Origin: Hemicentrotus pulcherrimus
Lineage: Eukaryota; Echinodermata; Echinoidea; Camarodonta; Strongylocentrotidae
Direction of reading: 5' to 3'
DNA: 64,000 bases
Assembly: GCA_003118195.1 (NCBI GenBank)
Contig: BEXV01000046.1
Coordinates: 59,466 to 123,465, forward strand
How positions within the stretch are numbered: the stretch's first letter is position 1; every line of letters starts with the position of its first letter. Positions 13,505-25,900 of the stretch are shown in pieces. Under the pieces are notes generated by a model. That model ran no database searches and had not been told where the DNA came from. It saw only the letters and a program-made list of their open reading frames with translations. The position numbers were made by a program, and so were the translations under genes.

Positions 13505-13618
13505 ACCCCCTCCCCCACTNNNNNNNNNNNNNNNNNNNNNNNNNNNNNNNNNNNNNNNNNNNNNNNNNNNNNNNNNNCTCCCATCCCCCTCCCCCACTCC
13601 CATCCCCATCCCCCGTTG
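13505..13618. repeat. C-rich low-complexity tract interrupted by an assembly gap
   Basis: CCCCTCCCCCACT-like repeats flank 58 unknown bases (13520-13577). The gap is probably a failed assembly of a longer C-rich microsatellite, so its true length is unknown. Apparent proteins across it are artefacts. Confidence 0.9.
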
Positions 13619-13889
13619 ACACAATGCAAGGCTATAATTCTTGGAATGTTGATGCTAATTATTTTAGGGAAAAAACAAACACTTTTCTCCCTTTCCTTTA
13701 CTACCAATGAGCTCCAAAAGGAATACTACTTTTTTGTTTCTAGTACATCTATTAGACCATTTTATTAGACGATGATGTATGAAATTGTTAGATGAACTAT
13801 AAAGGCCGAGTGATATTATTCGAAAGATGTCAATTATCTTTGCAGTCCGAATTTTCTTTGGGTGTGTGGATGTTGCAGAGTTAACCAAA

Positions 13890-14056
13890 GCCACCGACGA
13901 TGTATCCGCTGCATGCACTGCACTGCCGCGGTATATTTATCACGTGATTGTATGTTCCATAAGAGGATTTCGGGAATATACGTGCGTGTGCAATTTGTCC
14001 GAAAAGCAAGTCAAACCAGGGCCTATAAAACACATTTTCGGATAGTGCGTTGTAGA
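13890..14056 (+). promoter_or_regulatory. Candidate promoter and first non-coding exon of the SETD2 gene
   Basis: CpG density rises here. A TATATTTA sequence is followed at once by a CACGTG E-box (about 13930-13945). Downstream, TAGA|GTAAGT at 14056/14057 is a good splice donor. The coding start exon of SETD2 (16797) begins with a splice acceptor, so at least one 5' non-coding exon must lie upstream. This is the best candidate I see, but a second donor-like CTTGTAAGT near 14250 is a rival. Confidence 0.25.
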
Positions 14057-14099
14057 GTAAGTATTTGATTATCCTTCTAACAATAGTTTCGTTCTGTTT

Positions 14100-15690
14100 C
14101 ATGGTGTTTTAAAAGTGAAAAACATCGCTTTGTCGTGGTTATCTTCAATTTAATGCACCGATACTGAGAATCTGCGTTCCGAGAGTCTCCTGTGTTGTTT
14201 TTTCTTTAGGCGGTTTCTAACACGAAACTGAACGTGTAGTGATAGCTTGTAAGTGAATTTCTCGGATTTTTGGTGGGGGAACTTCTTTGCGGTATCGTCT
14301 AAATAGAGAAGAATACTTTTACTTCGTCTACCTGTTATTCACAGGTTATGTGTAGTTCAAATGATGTATAATATTAAGAGTGTTTTGAAAGTACTTTCGT
14401 CGAAGAAAGTACGGTACTCGCACTGTAGGTGTAGGGATTTAAAGATTTCTCGTTGATATACACACGCGTCCACTCCACATGTATACACACAGCAACGGAA
14501 CCAGCGTGTGTATATGCGGGGATTCTTCTTAGTACGGGACCCATTAGCATCTTGCACACATGACCTCCGCCCGAACTTCTGGGCGAAGGTAATGTGCGCA
14601 TTGCTGCGAGATGACGCTTGTGCTGGTTCTGTTCCGAAAACTGTTGTACCCTTCAAACTTATCTTAACAGTATCGAACGAAAATCCCATTGTATTGGAAT
14701 AAAGATTGTTCCATGATTATCAGCATAATATTACAGCCTATTTTGATGCAATTTTTATGTGTAATATGAGGCTGAAATTTAGTTCCAATCGTGTCGGTCT
14801 TGTCTGTGCATTCATGGTATTTTGTGAAATTGCTCGGTTGCAAATGGCGACCGTGCATGGGCATGGCATTATTGACGGCCATGTAGAGTTCATTTGGGCT
14901 GTCCTTAGCCCGTGTTTGGGCTATGTTCAGACACACTTTTGTCAAGAGAACTTCCACACTTTCTGGGATATTGTTCATTATTTGATGAATAGTTTTGGCA
15001 GCTTTTTGGTTTGAGCATTGTTTTTAAAAGGAAATTTATTTCTGGACCTCCAAGTACTTTTTAGTTTTTGATCATAGCGATAGTCTACTATGTACTGTAG
15101 TTAACTTTTAGATTGGTCTAGGCCCTCAATGAAATTTACATTATCTAGACTTGTAAATCTATAGTTTCGGACAGTTAAATAGGCTTACTCTGAATCATCA
15201 GGTTCAATTCACCACACACTTTGTGAAAACACTACTGCAAATCTCCTTAAAAACATAATCTTTTGTTTTCGTTTCTCCGACTTTTTTTACCAGACAATTT
15301 CCTTGAAATGCACTTTCTCTAAGAAGACGACGACATTTACCAGTGGGAGCATGTCCACTATCATTGCACATTGAACAATTTTGTGTAGGTCGCGCGATAT
15401 CTGATTGCACAAACAAAATATGTGTGTGCACATTGATACAAATAACTAAAATGCTCATTCCCGCCCGCCTCCTTTTTAAAAAACTATTTACTATACAAAA
15501 GAAACCCCGCCCCCCCCCCAAAAAAAAGCCTGTGACATACATTATGTTTAAATAGCTTCTAAAGTGATACAAATCAATTGTTTTGTCATACATTGTATCA
15601 GTGTACTCACATAGCACAATATTTATGAATAAATAGGCTTGGCCAGCTATAATCAGCATGGCAGCCATCTTGGAAAAAAAATTGCAAAAT
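14100..15690. other. No gene recognised
   Basis: Mixed-composition DNA, with short overlapping open frames on both strands near 14360-15010 that show no domains. If the promoter call is right, this lies inside the first intron of SETD2. Confidence 0.5.
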
Positions 15691-15866
15691 CAGGGAATAA
15701 TTTTCCTGGTATCGCATCGCAATTTGCTGTGCATTTTTGCATGACTGCTATACAAAATATCTTTTGTGTAGCAGTTTTCTTCCATAGAAATGTACAGAAT
15801 TTCATTGAAATATTTATCCATCGGCTGAAATTGCTAATCAAAAAATTTGAGGAAAATTATTCCCTG
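15691..15866 (+). mobile_element. Small hAT-like MITE (CAGGG termini)
   Basis: The 17-bp terminal inverted repeat CAGGGAATAATTTTCCT (15691-15707) is matched exactly in reverse complement at 15850-15866. A direct repeat flanks it: TGCAAAAT at 15683-15690 and again at 15865-15872, overlapping the last two element bases, so the target duplication is 6-8 bp depending on where the end is drawn. CAGGG ends with a duplication near 8 bp fit the hAT superfamily. No transposase is present. Confidence 0.8.
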
Positions 15867-16159
15867 CAAAATACATGTAGTAAATAGTCATGCCCGGCTT
15901 CCTCCTTTATTGTTAAAGTCTGGACGAGAAACACATTATTTTTGTTATTTGGCCTAATGTGGAATAATTGTTGTCTTCTAGTATTTATTTTCAAATTTTC
16001 CAGTATTTGAAGTAGGGCATGTTTGTAACGTATCCAGAAGAATGGAAATTTTCAACCAAGAAGAGATGTGTCCAACTACATGTATGTACATGTAGATGAC
16101 ACCATGGCTTGGTAAATCATATGTGCAAAGTCATTTATGTTGCCTGCAGGAGGTCTTTT

Positions 16160-16290
16160 TATGCCTCTGCCAACAAGAGATGCCAATGGCATTTTCATTT
16201 TCTGTTTGACTGTGTGCCTGTCCATCCCGCTTTCTCATCATCTCAATATATATAAATTCTTCTGAGATGTAGATCAATCATGGGGATAAA
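16160..16290 (+). repeat. Fragment of the 0.65-kb dispersed repeat
   Basis: TATGCCTCTGCCAACAAG is followed by a GGCATTTTCATTTTCTG segment and GTCCATCCCG, resembling the left end of 3115-3776 before similarity fades. Only the left end survives. Confidence 0.5.
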
Positions 16291-16796
16291 AACTTAGTAG
16301 ATTTTCATGATGCCTTTATGTACGTAGAGGTCTATCTATATAGTATAGTATAATCTTGTGGTTATGAGCATTGTCCATCGTTGCTGCATATCCATATCTA
16401 AAGTTTAAAGAACTCTTATTTAGTTTATAAGTATATCTCATTCGTTATTCTTATATCCTCCCTCCTTTATGATCAAAAGGGGAGTGATGATTTTAATCAT
16501 GTTTTCGTTTTGTAATAAAATTCTGGATTTGTAGAAATACAGAAAACAAAGTCATACGAGTCGTTGATGTTTGATATCATGCAAGCTTAAATTGTTTTGA
16601 GGTGCTATATTTTCAGCACATTGGACTGATGACGATTCATTTTGGTAACTTGCGTTACAAGTTATTACCTACATGTAGCATTTGCATGATGTGTGACCAT
16701 TTTGTTAAAATTCAAAACATCAAAAACGTAGCACCCTTTAAAAAGCGGAATGATATTGCTGTATACCTCATGTCCTCATTGTAATTCATTTTTCAG

Positions 16797-16983
16797 TGCT
16801 TGCCTACAGTCAAGGCGGTGGTGACTTGTTGAAGGAAGATGAGGTGCTTGACAGACTTGTGGTACTAGACCTTCTGATACTGGATACGAAAGGTTACAAA
16901 TCACCATGGAGCCTTTCAGAATAATCCCTACAAGGAGATGGCTGAGAAGCAGCAGGAAAGCCCAAGAAGTCAACGAAAAGGGG
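16797..16983 (+). CDS. SETD2: SETD2 start exon
   Basis: A TTTTTCAG acceptor precedes this exon and GTAAGT follows it. The ATG at 16906 opens 26 codons ([20 protein letters not shown] and onward) that join in phase to the large exon at 20047. A second ATG at 16938 is in another frame; splicing would carry it out of the SETD2 frame, so 16906 is preferred. The context CACCATGG at 16906 is a strong initiation context. Confidence 0.8.
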
Positions 16984-19900
16984 GTAAGTCCATGTATTTA
17001 TATGTAATTGTCGTTTATGCCCCAGTCACACCTTTGCGTATTTGGCTTGCGTATTGCTGCATATTTATCGCAAGCCGTTTTAACATTTATTCCTATTTCT
17101 TGATATCAAGAAATGATTTTCTGTTGTAAAGCAATGGTAATTCTTGATATCAAGAGGCATAACTGTGAGCACTCTGGGCCTTATGGGGAAAGTGTTATAT
17201 AAGTAAAATTAATAATTATAATATTCCATACAAATGAATGGAGTGGCAGTGCTTGTGGATATGTGATACCCAAAGAAAGAAGTATCAACTATGAGATAAA
17301 CTGTTTTAATTCTGAAAAGAAATTGCGTATTGTACCCAAAAGAGAGCTTTATCAGAACTGTTTAGGAGTTCAAGGATATGTGCATTGTGCGCTTAATTAT
17401 ACAAACTAGTGATTAAAACAATGAGCGAGGTCCAGGATGATTGGGAAGAGATAGTAATAGCATAGCAGTAGGCCCAAGTCATTTCAGTTTGTATCTCAGG
17501 CCCTGATTGTGATCATCGGAGCCTGGATATCTATTTCTTCTCATCCAGTGTACAGTATAGACTTTGCTTTCAAATCACAACTTGGGCTTGTGGTAGTTAG
17601 AAAGATCGATAGAATTTCACTTTGTACAGCAGGTGCATTTTCATGCCACAGTTCATTCAGCAATAAAAAATATTAGTTTGCTGTCATTTAGGACTATGTT
17701 TTATTGGATTCTTATTTTTTAAAGTCCATTTTGTTTTTCAAAATCACGTGTGTTCATGTTCATGTTTGCAAGCATGACTGTACATGTTCGAGAAGCAAAA
17801 CATTCAGAGAAATTCACCATATGGACCTTTAAAAACAAGAATCCAACAAAAGATAGTCTTAAATGACTTTTATTGCACAACGAACTGTGCTATGAAAATT
17901 CACTTGATGGTGAAATGAAATTCTATCCTTTTTTGATGAAGTACTCAAGCCAAGTTTTAGGTACAAAATTCAATGCAAGACCTTTGATGTTGGGTCACAT
18001 GTAGAAATTTATCAGGCCATCAGTGGCCGACCTGTTTTAAGCCTTGAGACCCTGATCTGAAGGAAAACCATTATCATTCGGGTGTCAAAAAAGTATTTAA
18101 CAGAGCTGCCAACCAGAACGATTTTATCCTTATTTCGTATGATTTTTAGAAGTAAATACGGTAGTGGCAAAATGCCCATTCTGTCCTGTAAAGTATTGCA
18201 ATTTGGGGATGTTCATTGATGAATCGAACACACCAGGCGTGACAAAATCATGCATATTCAACCCATGATCCATACAAAAATTTCTTCTTGTATGTAGCAA
18301 CTGTAAGAGGCATTGAACCATGTTTTATTTCAAAAATGCAATTTTTGTCAGCAAAATACAACTCTTGGGATTATTAAAGAATACATTTTTTTGAACTCCA
18401 CAGGTTGGCAGGTCTGATTTAAGTAGGAAAAGCTGTCTTGATCAATCGGCCACATGTTTCGAGTAGGGCCTGCCAGTAAGAGTGCCCTACCGTCAGCTAT
18501 ATTAATGACCCACCTCACTTACACGCACAGTAATTGTGGTCTTCCACCCTGACCCTGATCTTTTTACAGTAGGGTTGTGACGAGTAGTCGAATGCTCGAG
18601 TACCCGCACTGTTGACAACTACTCGAGTACGATTCCTAATACCCTAATATTCGGACGCAAAAAAAAAAACAAAAACAAAATCCAGGTCACCTGGCACTGT
18701 CCAGGCGGATGCTTATCCATGCCAGGGAGAGCGGCGACCGCTGGCATGGTACCATCGGTAAAAAAGATTTAACAATTCAAGGACTGTCAAACTCACCACT
18801 CAGAAACTGGGACTAAATGTCCGGATTTCTGTTTGAACTCGGAGAAAAATGGATTATTGTGCCATCTTTGGTTGTTAAAACTTGATTGTTTACTGTTATT
18901 ATTATTATTAAATCGGCGCTTTCAACTGCATATCGAAGTAAAATTGCATGAGTTTTCGCAAATGGACCTGGGATACACTGCTCCCGTGGTATGGTGGTGG
19001 CAAAAAAAAATAAATAGATAAAAAAAAATTTAAAAATTAAACAAGAAAATCAACAAAATTTTTAAAAAATCGACAAAATTAAAAAAAAAATCGACAAAAT
19101 TTTTTAAAAATTATTTTAAAAAAGGCGTCCGAATATTCGAGTATTCGCTTGTAAGCCTGGGAGTGTACTCGGGTACCTCATTCCACTGTTGTGCACAGCC
19201 TTATTTTACAGGATAATTTTTGAATTTTTACTTAAATTGCACTTTTTATTAATCCAATTTCATGTTTTCTTAAACAAAGAAAATGGAAAGCCTTGATATT
19301 AAATTTCGCAGTTCATTTTGCAGAAATTTAGAGTTTTTTGTTGTTGGGGACTTGTCACAATTTAAGAAGCATGACTGCTATTTAGAAACTGCACAAGTAA
19401 TAGTATGCATAGTCATGACATAGGCAGTGTTTGACAAGATTTTAGGGGTACACCAGTGAAAGAATAGTAACTGAACATATTATGTAGCCTTAAGGTCAAA
19501 GGCCATGTGGCCAGAAATGACAATGTTAACATTTGAGGCAAACACGTTAAAGATGGTGGATTGTACTAAAGTCTGCCTAATTATTCTGATAATGATTTTT
19601 TTTTTTTTTACATTTATTTTTGTATGGGTTTAACGCTAAAAAGTCCTGGTTATTTTGGTGATCTCTCAGTAGAGGAGAGGGAGGGGGATCTCAAACAGAA
19701 TGTTTCATATCTATATCTCAAATGTTTTTTAATAATTATTGATAATCAACTATTTACAAAGTAAAAATTTTGCAATTGTACAATTTCATAAGGAGAAATT
19801 TTCATTTTTGCTGCTGCGCAGTACCCTTTGGTAGAAACTACATGAAAATGGTATCAACAGATGCATAAGATTTAAGGTGATGAAGTCATTAAAGCTTGTG

Positions 19901-22900
19901 GCCCAAACAAAATGGCAAGGGGTAGATTCTCCCCCCGCTCGATCCTTAAAGGGTTACAACTACAGTGAAATACATATAAACTTATTTTGTAAGTGGTGCA
20001 TTTGTTAGAAAATGCATGTACCCTTTCCTTTCTTTTCTCTGTTTAGGATCAACTGGGTATTCTTGGAACGAAGCCTAAGGCTGCCAGCCCGCATCCAGAT
20101 CCTAATATCTTGGCAAAGGAGATGGAAGAGTTTGAAAAACTAATGCAGCTTAGCTCAACTGAAGAAGCTGATTCAGACACCAAAGACACCCAAAAGAATG
20201 AGAAGGGAGAGGAACCAAAACAAGCAGTAGAGGCAGATGTATATGTTCCTGACCAGCCAACCACCTCTCTAGAACCCTATGAACCAGCACAGCCAACAAC
20301 ATCACCAATGATACCTTCCAAAGGTGGACAGACCCCTACATCACCTGAAGCATATGAACCAGACCAACCAACCCCAGTTGAAGAAGTGTACACGCCTGAC
20401 CAACCAACCTGTGCTGTCAATGAAAAGACTGCAAAGGTTTCCTCACTTCAAAATTCTGATCCCTATGAGCCAGAGCAGCCCACAGATGAGCCAATGGTCT
20501 TACAGGACTCTGGTGTTTCTGCCAAAGCTAAGACAGAGGTATCAGAAGTGGAAGCTGATATGCCTCAACTCCAGTTAGATTCAGTTACATGTAGCTCTAA
20601 CAATCATGGACAAATTGAAAAAGGAGGGGATCATGCAACTAGCGAAGACACGGATTCAACACTAGCTCAAAATGTTTTTAACAATGAGGGAGGAAACAAA
20701 TCAGAACAAGAAAATCTCCTTCCCGAAGAATGGTTAAGGAAGAAGGAAAAAAAGAAAAAACACTCGCATAGCAAGCACAAAAAGCCTCTGGTTGAATGGC
20801 GATTGGGCGTTCTCAGGAAGGACTATGTTATCAAAGACTTCAAAAGCTTTCCAGTCGATGAAAAGTTGATGGCTACAACAAAGCATAAATGGAATGATGA
20901 GAGTGAAGTTGAACACCTGAAATTCCTGCATTCAGGGGATGGGAGTCAGACCGACACATCTGAAGTATCGGGTATGACTTCACCTGCAGTTGCTCTTAGT
21001 GACAATGAACTTGAAAGTGATCAAAATACAAGTGGTGACATTAATTCCAAAGGAAGAACACCTGAAGAAAATGCCCCCGAGGATGATGGTGGTATTAATA
21101 GTTCAGAGGACAATGACATTCAGCATGTAGAATCAAAATGTTTGGAAGAAGAGACGAAAAAGGAGAAATCCGGTGAAATGGAAAAGGTACTGGAGGAGAG
21201 CGCTCCGCATGAAAATGTGAAGTCAGGTACTGGACTTAAAGACACCCAACCGAAAGGAGATACAAAGATTGATGGAAGAAGTACTGTTGAGAAAACTGAG
21301 GATTTAGGGGCACAAAAGAATGAAGATACAAAGGAAGTGCAAAAAGAGTCAGTTGATAAGGAAGAAACAAAAACAAAGTCAGAACAGGAAGAAGACAATT
21401 CAAGTAGGATGAGCACAAGACAATCAAGCAGGAAAGCAAGAAGAGACTCTGGTGAGAATAAAACAGAGGCTGATCACAAAAGTGATAAAAAGGATGATGA
21501 TTCCAGCCGACGTAGATCAAGGAGAAGTGAAAGATACAGAGATGATTCTGATGATGAAAAGAGAAAAGAATCTGATAGAAGTAAAACAGAGTCGGACAGA
21601 ACTAGAGGTGATACTAGGAGACGTTCACAGAGAAGAGACAGATACAGGGATGACTCTGATGATGAGAGTAGAGAGGGGAGGAGGAGGGGTAGGAGTGACA
21701 GAAGGGAAAGGAGAGGAAGAAGTGGCAGCAGAGAAAGAAGAAGGTATAGAGATGATGATGACAGATATGACAGGTACGATAGAGTACGTAGGCAGAGAAG
21801 GAGTGAAAGACGAAGCATGGACAGAACAGACGACAGGAGATCCAGGGAGGACGATCGGAGAAATGAAAGAAGTGTCTCAAGGGAGAGGGTTGACAGGAGG
21901 AGGAAGGAAAAGGGTGATAAAGATGTGAAGAAAGATGTAGATCAGACCAAGGAGGAAAGCAAAGTAACTGCTGAGAAGAAAACTGAACAGGCAGATGAAA
22001 GAGAAGGTGACCAGTTATCAGGAAACGGCAAAGCAGATTCAAAGGTTACGAAAAATGACACTATTCAAGAGAAGGACCAAAACTCCAAACAAGATACCTC
22101 CGATAAGAATGCTGGCAGAATACCTATCAAATTCAATTTTACTTCCAGGGCAGTTCGAAGGAGTACTCGTAGTGCTGTGAAGGCAAAGGGCGGAGTATTT
22201 GAAGATGAGGAGGATGAAGATAAGCCACTGTCAGAATTACAGACTTTTTGTGATGAGAAGGAACAGACAGCTTCAACTACAGAATCAGAAGAAGATCAAA
22301 CTCCTCCTGTTACTCGCAGTAAGAGTAGAGAAGGCTGTCCAGTAGAAGAACCGTTGGAAGAAAACAAGGTCGGTCAATTATCTGTTCAAACTGAAACGAG
22401 CACAACCAGAGCCAGAAGCAGTCAAAATAGACAAAATTTGTTTGAAAATACTCTAAGGAAGGAATTCAAGATAGATCGAGAATCAGAATCAGATAGTGGA
22501 GCAGAATTGAGTTTGATGGGTCTCGGAGATGCCCCAAGTCTTTATCCTGAAAATATACTTGAAAGCCAAGTTGAAATGGAACTCTTGGCAAATGCATTTT
22601 CTTCCACTGATACTGAAGCCGACACTGAAATTGTACTGGATACAACTGGGGAGAGTGATAATTTTGTAGCGGAAGGAAAGGAAGAAGATGATTCACCAAA
22701 GCAAGAAGAGAGTGATGATGTTGACATGGATGTTGACATGGAAGTTGAGGAACAACTGCATGATGCCAGTACTATTGTAGTTTCTTCACCCCCTCATATA
22801 CTAGATGAGGAAGGTACAGATACTGATGTACAGTTGAGCAATAGTCCGAGTCCTCTGGAGAACAGAACTTGTTCTGAAGAAATACCAATTGCTTCAGAGG

Positions 22901-25900
22901 AACAGACCAGATCAGAGATTGATGGAAATGAGAAACATAGCCAAAATGTACGTCTTCAGGAGAACAGAGATATTAGTATAGATGAAACAAGGATAGTTCC
23001 AGAGATCAAAATAGTGCCAGCTCCCGATGAACCCTGTTACCAAGATTGCTCTGAAAAAGCTGAGGAAAGTACTGAAGAGAAAGAAAGTGAGACAAATACT
23101 TCATTAGAAACTGAACAAAGCGATGTGGAAAGTCTCTCACTGGCGAAGACATCTGACTTTAGCAAAACAGAGTCTGAATCAGAAGATGTAATGTCAATGG
23201 AAATCATTGACTTAATGGCAGGCACATCATATACAACTTCAAAGATATCTGTTAAATTACCAAATGAAAAGTCTGATGTTAATACTTCTATTCAAGATGT
23301 TTCAGAAAAAATTGCAGATAATGATGAGACAATATGTGGCAAGACTTCTACTGTAATGTTACTGGAAGAAGTGACAGCAGTGTCACCGCCTGCACAACCA
23401 CCTATCAGTGATTTCCAAGATCCTGATGCTAACGCTGAAACAATCGTTTTTGACCGCAGTACTAGTGATCAAAATATATCCGTCCAGGAGGCAGACGAAG
23501 ACGACAAAGCCTCTTCAGAAGTTACTGTCAGTTATGAGATGATCATGCCCTCCATTGAAACTGTAAATAAATTTCTTCCTTCTGAAAAAGGTACCATTGA
23601 AGTATTTAACAAAGAATCTGCCATGAATCATGATGAACTTGTAGAAACAAATATCATACCATCATCAGAAATCCAATCTGCCCAAAATGATGATATAACC
23701 ACTCAGATGGTACCTCCTATTTCTGCGGAAAGCACGGATATTAACAGTACTCAAGAACCTGTTATTGAAGTCAACGAACAACCAACTAAACATGTAGTCC
23801 AAGAGGGACCTGTAGGTAGTAAACGTAAAAGGAAATCTAGATGGGCGGCATTTGTTCCAGATGTCCATGTAAAACCACCAACTCTGATCCAGATGGATGT
23901 TAGTGTAGTTCAAACCGCACAAGGAGATCCATCCATGATCAACGTGTCCAGTAATTCAGTAATTCAGCCAAAGACAGAGGAAGTGCAGGCTCCAGAAGAA
24001 AGCATTGAAGAGAAGTCTGTGGACTCGCCAAAGTTAGAAGAAGAAACCTTCTCCCCAACAAAGAGAGTGAGGGTAAATCTAGATCGTATGATTGTTGCAT
24101 CTGCTGATCAATTAAGCCATGGTAACAGTACTCACAACATGACACCTGACACATGGGTCATTGGCAAGACTGAAGGTACCTACCTGTCATCCGAACTTGA
24201 CCTGGGGGTTAATGGTGCAGGGGATAATCGGGCAATGGTAAGTCTCACTTGAAATATCCATGGTGAAGAGTGAAGAAATTAGTTACCATTGTGCATGTTT
24301 AGATAATCAGAAGATATACTTACTTTCTTAGTTCAACTTAATAGGTTTTATTTATACAGTCCTCTAAAACTTGGTGAAATCTTATTCAAAATTTGAATAT
24401 TATGTTTTGTTTTAATGAGATTGCTGTTTGCAGAAAAACAGTGTGTAGTAATGAAAGGTAAATATGAAATGCGAAAGTACTGTATTTGCACTTGTAATTT
24501 TTGAAGTGAGTGTTATTTTAAGTGTTTTTCATGGTTTACACTTTTTTACCCAATTTCTCATGTAGATGCTTGAGGATATCGATAGAAACTATGAGGCAGG
24601 AATCATCAATGAAGAAATTGGCAATGCAGGAGAGGTTATCAAGCCACAACCTGTGGCAGGAGAGGACTCCATGGAAGAGGGAGAACTGGATTCTGATGTC
24701 AAGGAGGAGACTGACGAGAAACCATGTAACGATGTTACAGGCAAGGAGCAAGGAGAGATCGACGATGATGGTGAAGAAGGGGTTGAAGAAAGGAGGCAAG
24801 AACATAAGTCCAGACACTCAAGGCAGGACAAGGAGAATATACCGCAGGACGAGTACTGGGCAGAGGAAGGAAAAAGAGAGGAGAGGGAAAGGCCAAAGGA
24901 GGAAACACGAGAGAGTAGAGAAGAAAGGCGGAGGCTGCAGTACGCGGAGTGGGGAATCGTTGAGAGGACCAAGATGCCCCGCTTTGTGGAGTTGACAGAG
25001 AATTACTACCTGACAGAAAGGTATTTATTTTCATAGCTTAAATCACTTGTAATGATGCCCTCTGATAAAACGGTCCCTCTACTTCATGATAAAATGTTAC
25101 CATGTACTGTTGTGATGGATCTTTTTACTTAACCAAGTCAAAGGTGTATCTTGGTTTCTCAGGCATGTTTATCTTGTATATGTGTTCTACCACTAAAAGA
25201 GGGCATCTTTGATGCTCAACAGAAGAAGGAGGGTGTGACCTTTTTCAAAATGCCATTCTGATGTAATTTGTTCAATGTGAGCCAAGATGGCTATCCCAGC
25301 AAATTCGTCAGTCATACTCTTTCATCATCTAACTATCCTGCAGGCGTAGATCCAAAGCCGGTAAGGAAGCGAGGAGAATGGTATGCTGCTGTACTACCTC
25401 CAGAGAGGAAAGAAGGCGTGGCATTCAGGCTTGTGGGGAAGACTGTCTCAACAGAGTCCTCATGCTTGAATGGTAAGTCTATCTTTTTGGAAACTTGTAG
25501 AATTGTTAAAGTAGGTGGTAGAAGGTTATAGATATAAATACATAAATAAATATCTTTATTGTCCAAGAATCACTTATTAGAGTCATGTGAAGGATCTTTC
25601 TTTTTCATGTTATCTGTGTGAGACTGTTAAAAAATTCAACCTTTTAAAATGTGACATTCGAGCTCCAAAATTATACAAACAAAATATCTGTTGCTGTTTA
25701 GTGTCCTTCATTTGGGATGAAAATAGAGATTGATTGACCATTTACCTTGAGCGTATTGTCGACACAAAGAATTGTGGAGGTTAGATTTGTCACAAAATTT
25801 CCATTTAAAGTTGATATAATAATCAAGCAGTATTTCCTGTCATCACAATAGAGAACACCTCTTCTTCTTTTATAGAGGCTTGCTAACAATTATACTTGCC

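Noticed and set aside
13374..13707. Gly- or Pro-rich proteins across the unknown bases at 13520-13577
   Set aside because: They are translations of a C-rich microsatellite and an assembly gap.
16938..17129. Alternative start ATG in the SETD2 first coding exon
   Set aside because: It runs through the splice donor into the intron, and if spliced it is out of frame with the large exon.
21474..21818. Leu/Ser-rich minus-strand frame opposite SETD2
   Set aside because: It is the antisense shadow of the Arg/Ser/Asp codons. Similar shadows occur opposite the Met/His tract (32936-33616) and the TOP2 tail.
25268..25531. Long open frame across the AWS exon
   Set aside because: It is open but shows no homology. 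The shorter overlapping frame ([15 protein letters not shown] and CGEDCLNRV) matches the AWS domain and keeps phase with both neighbours.
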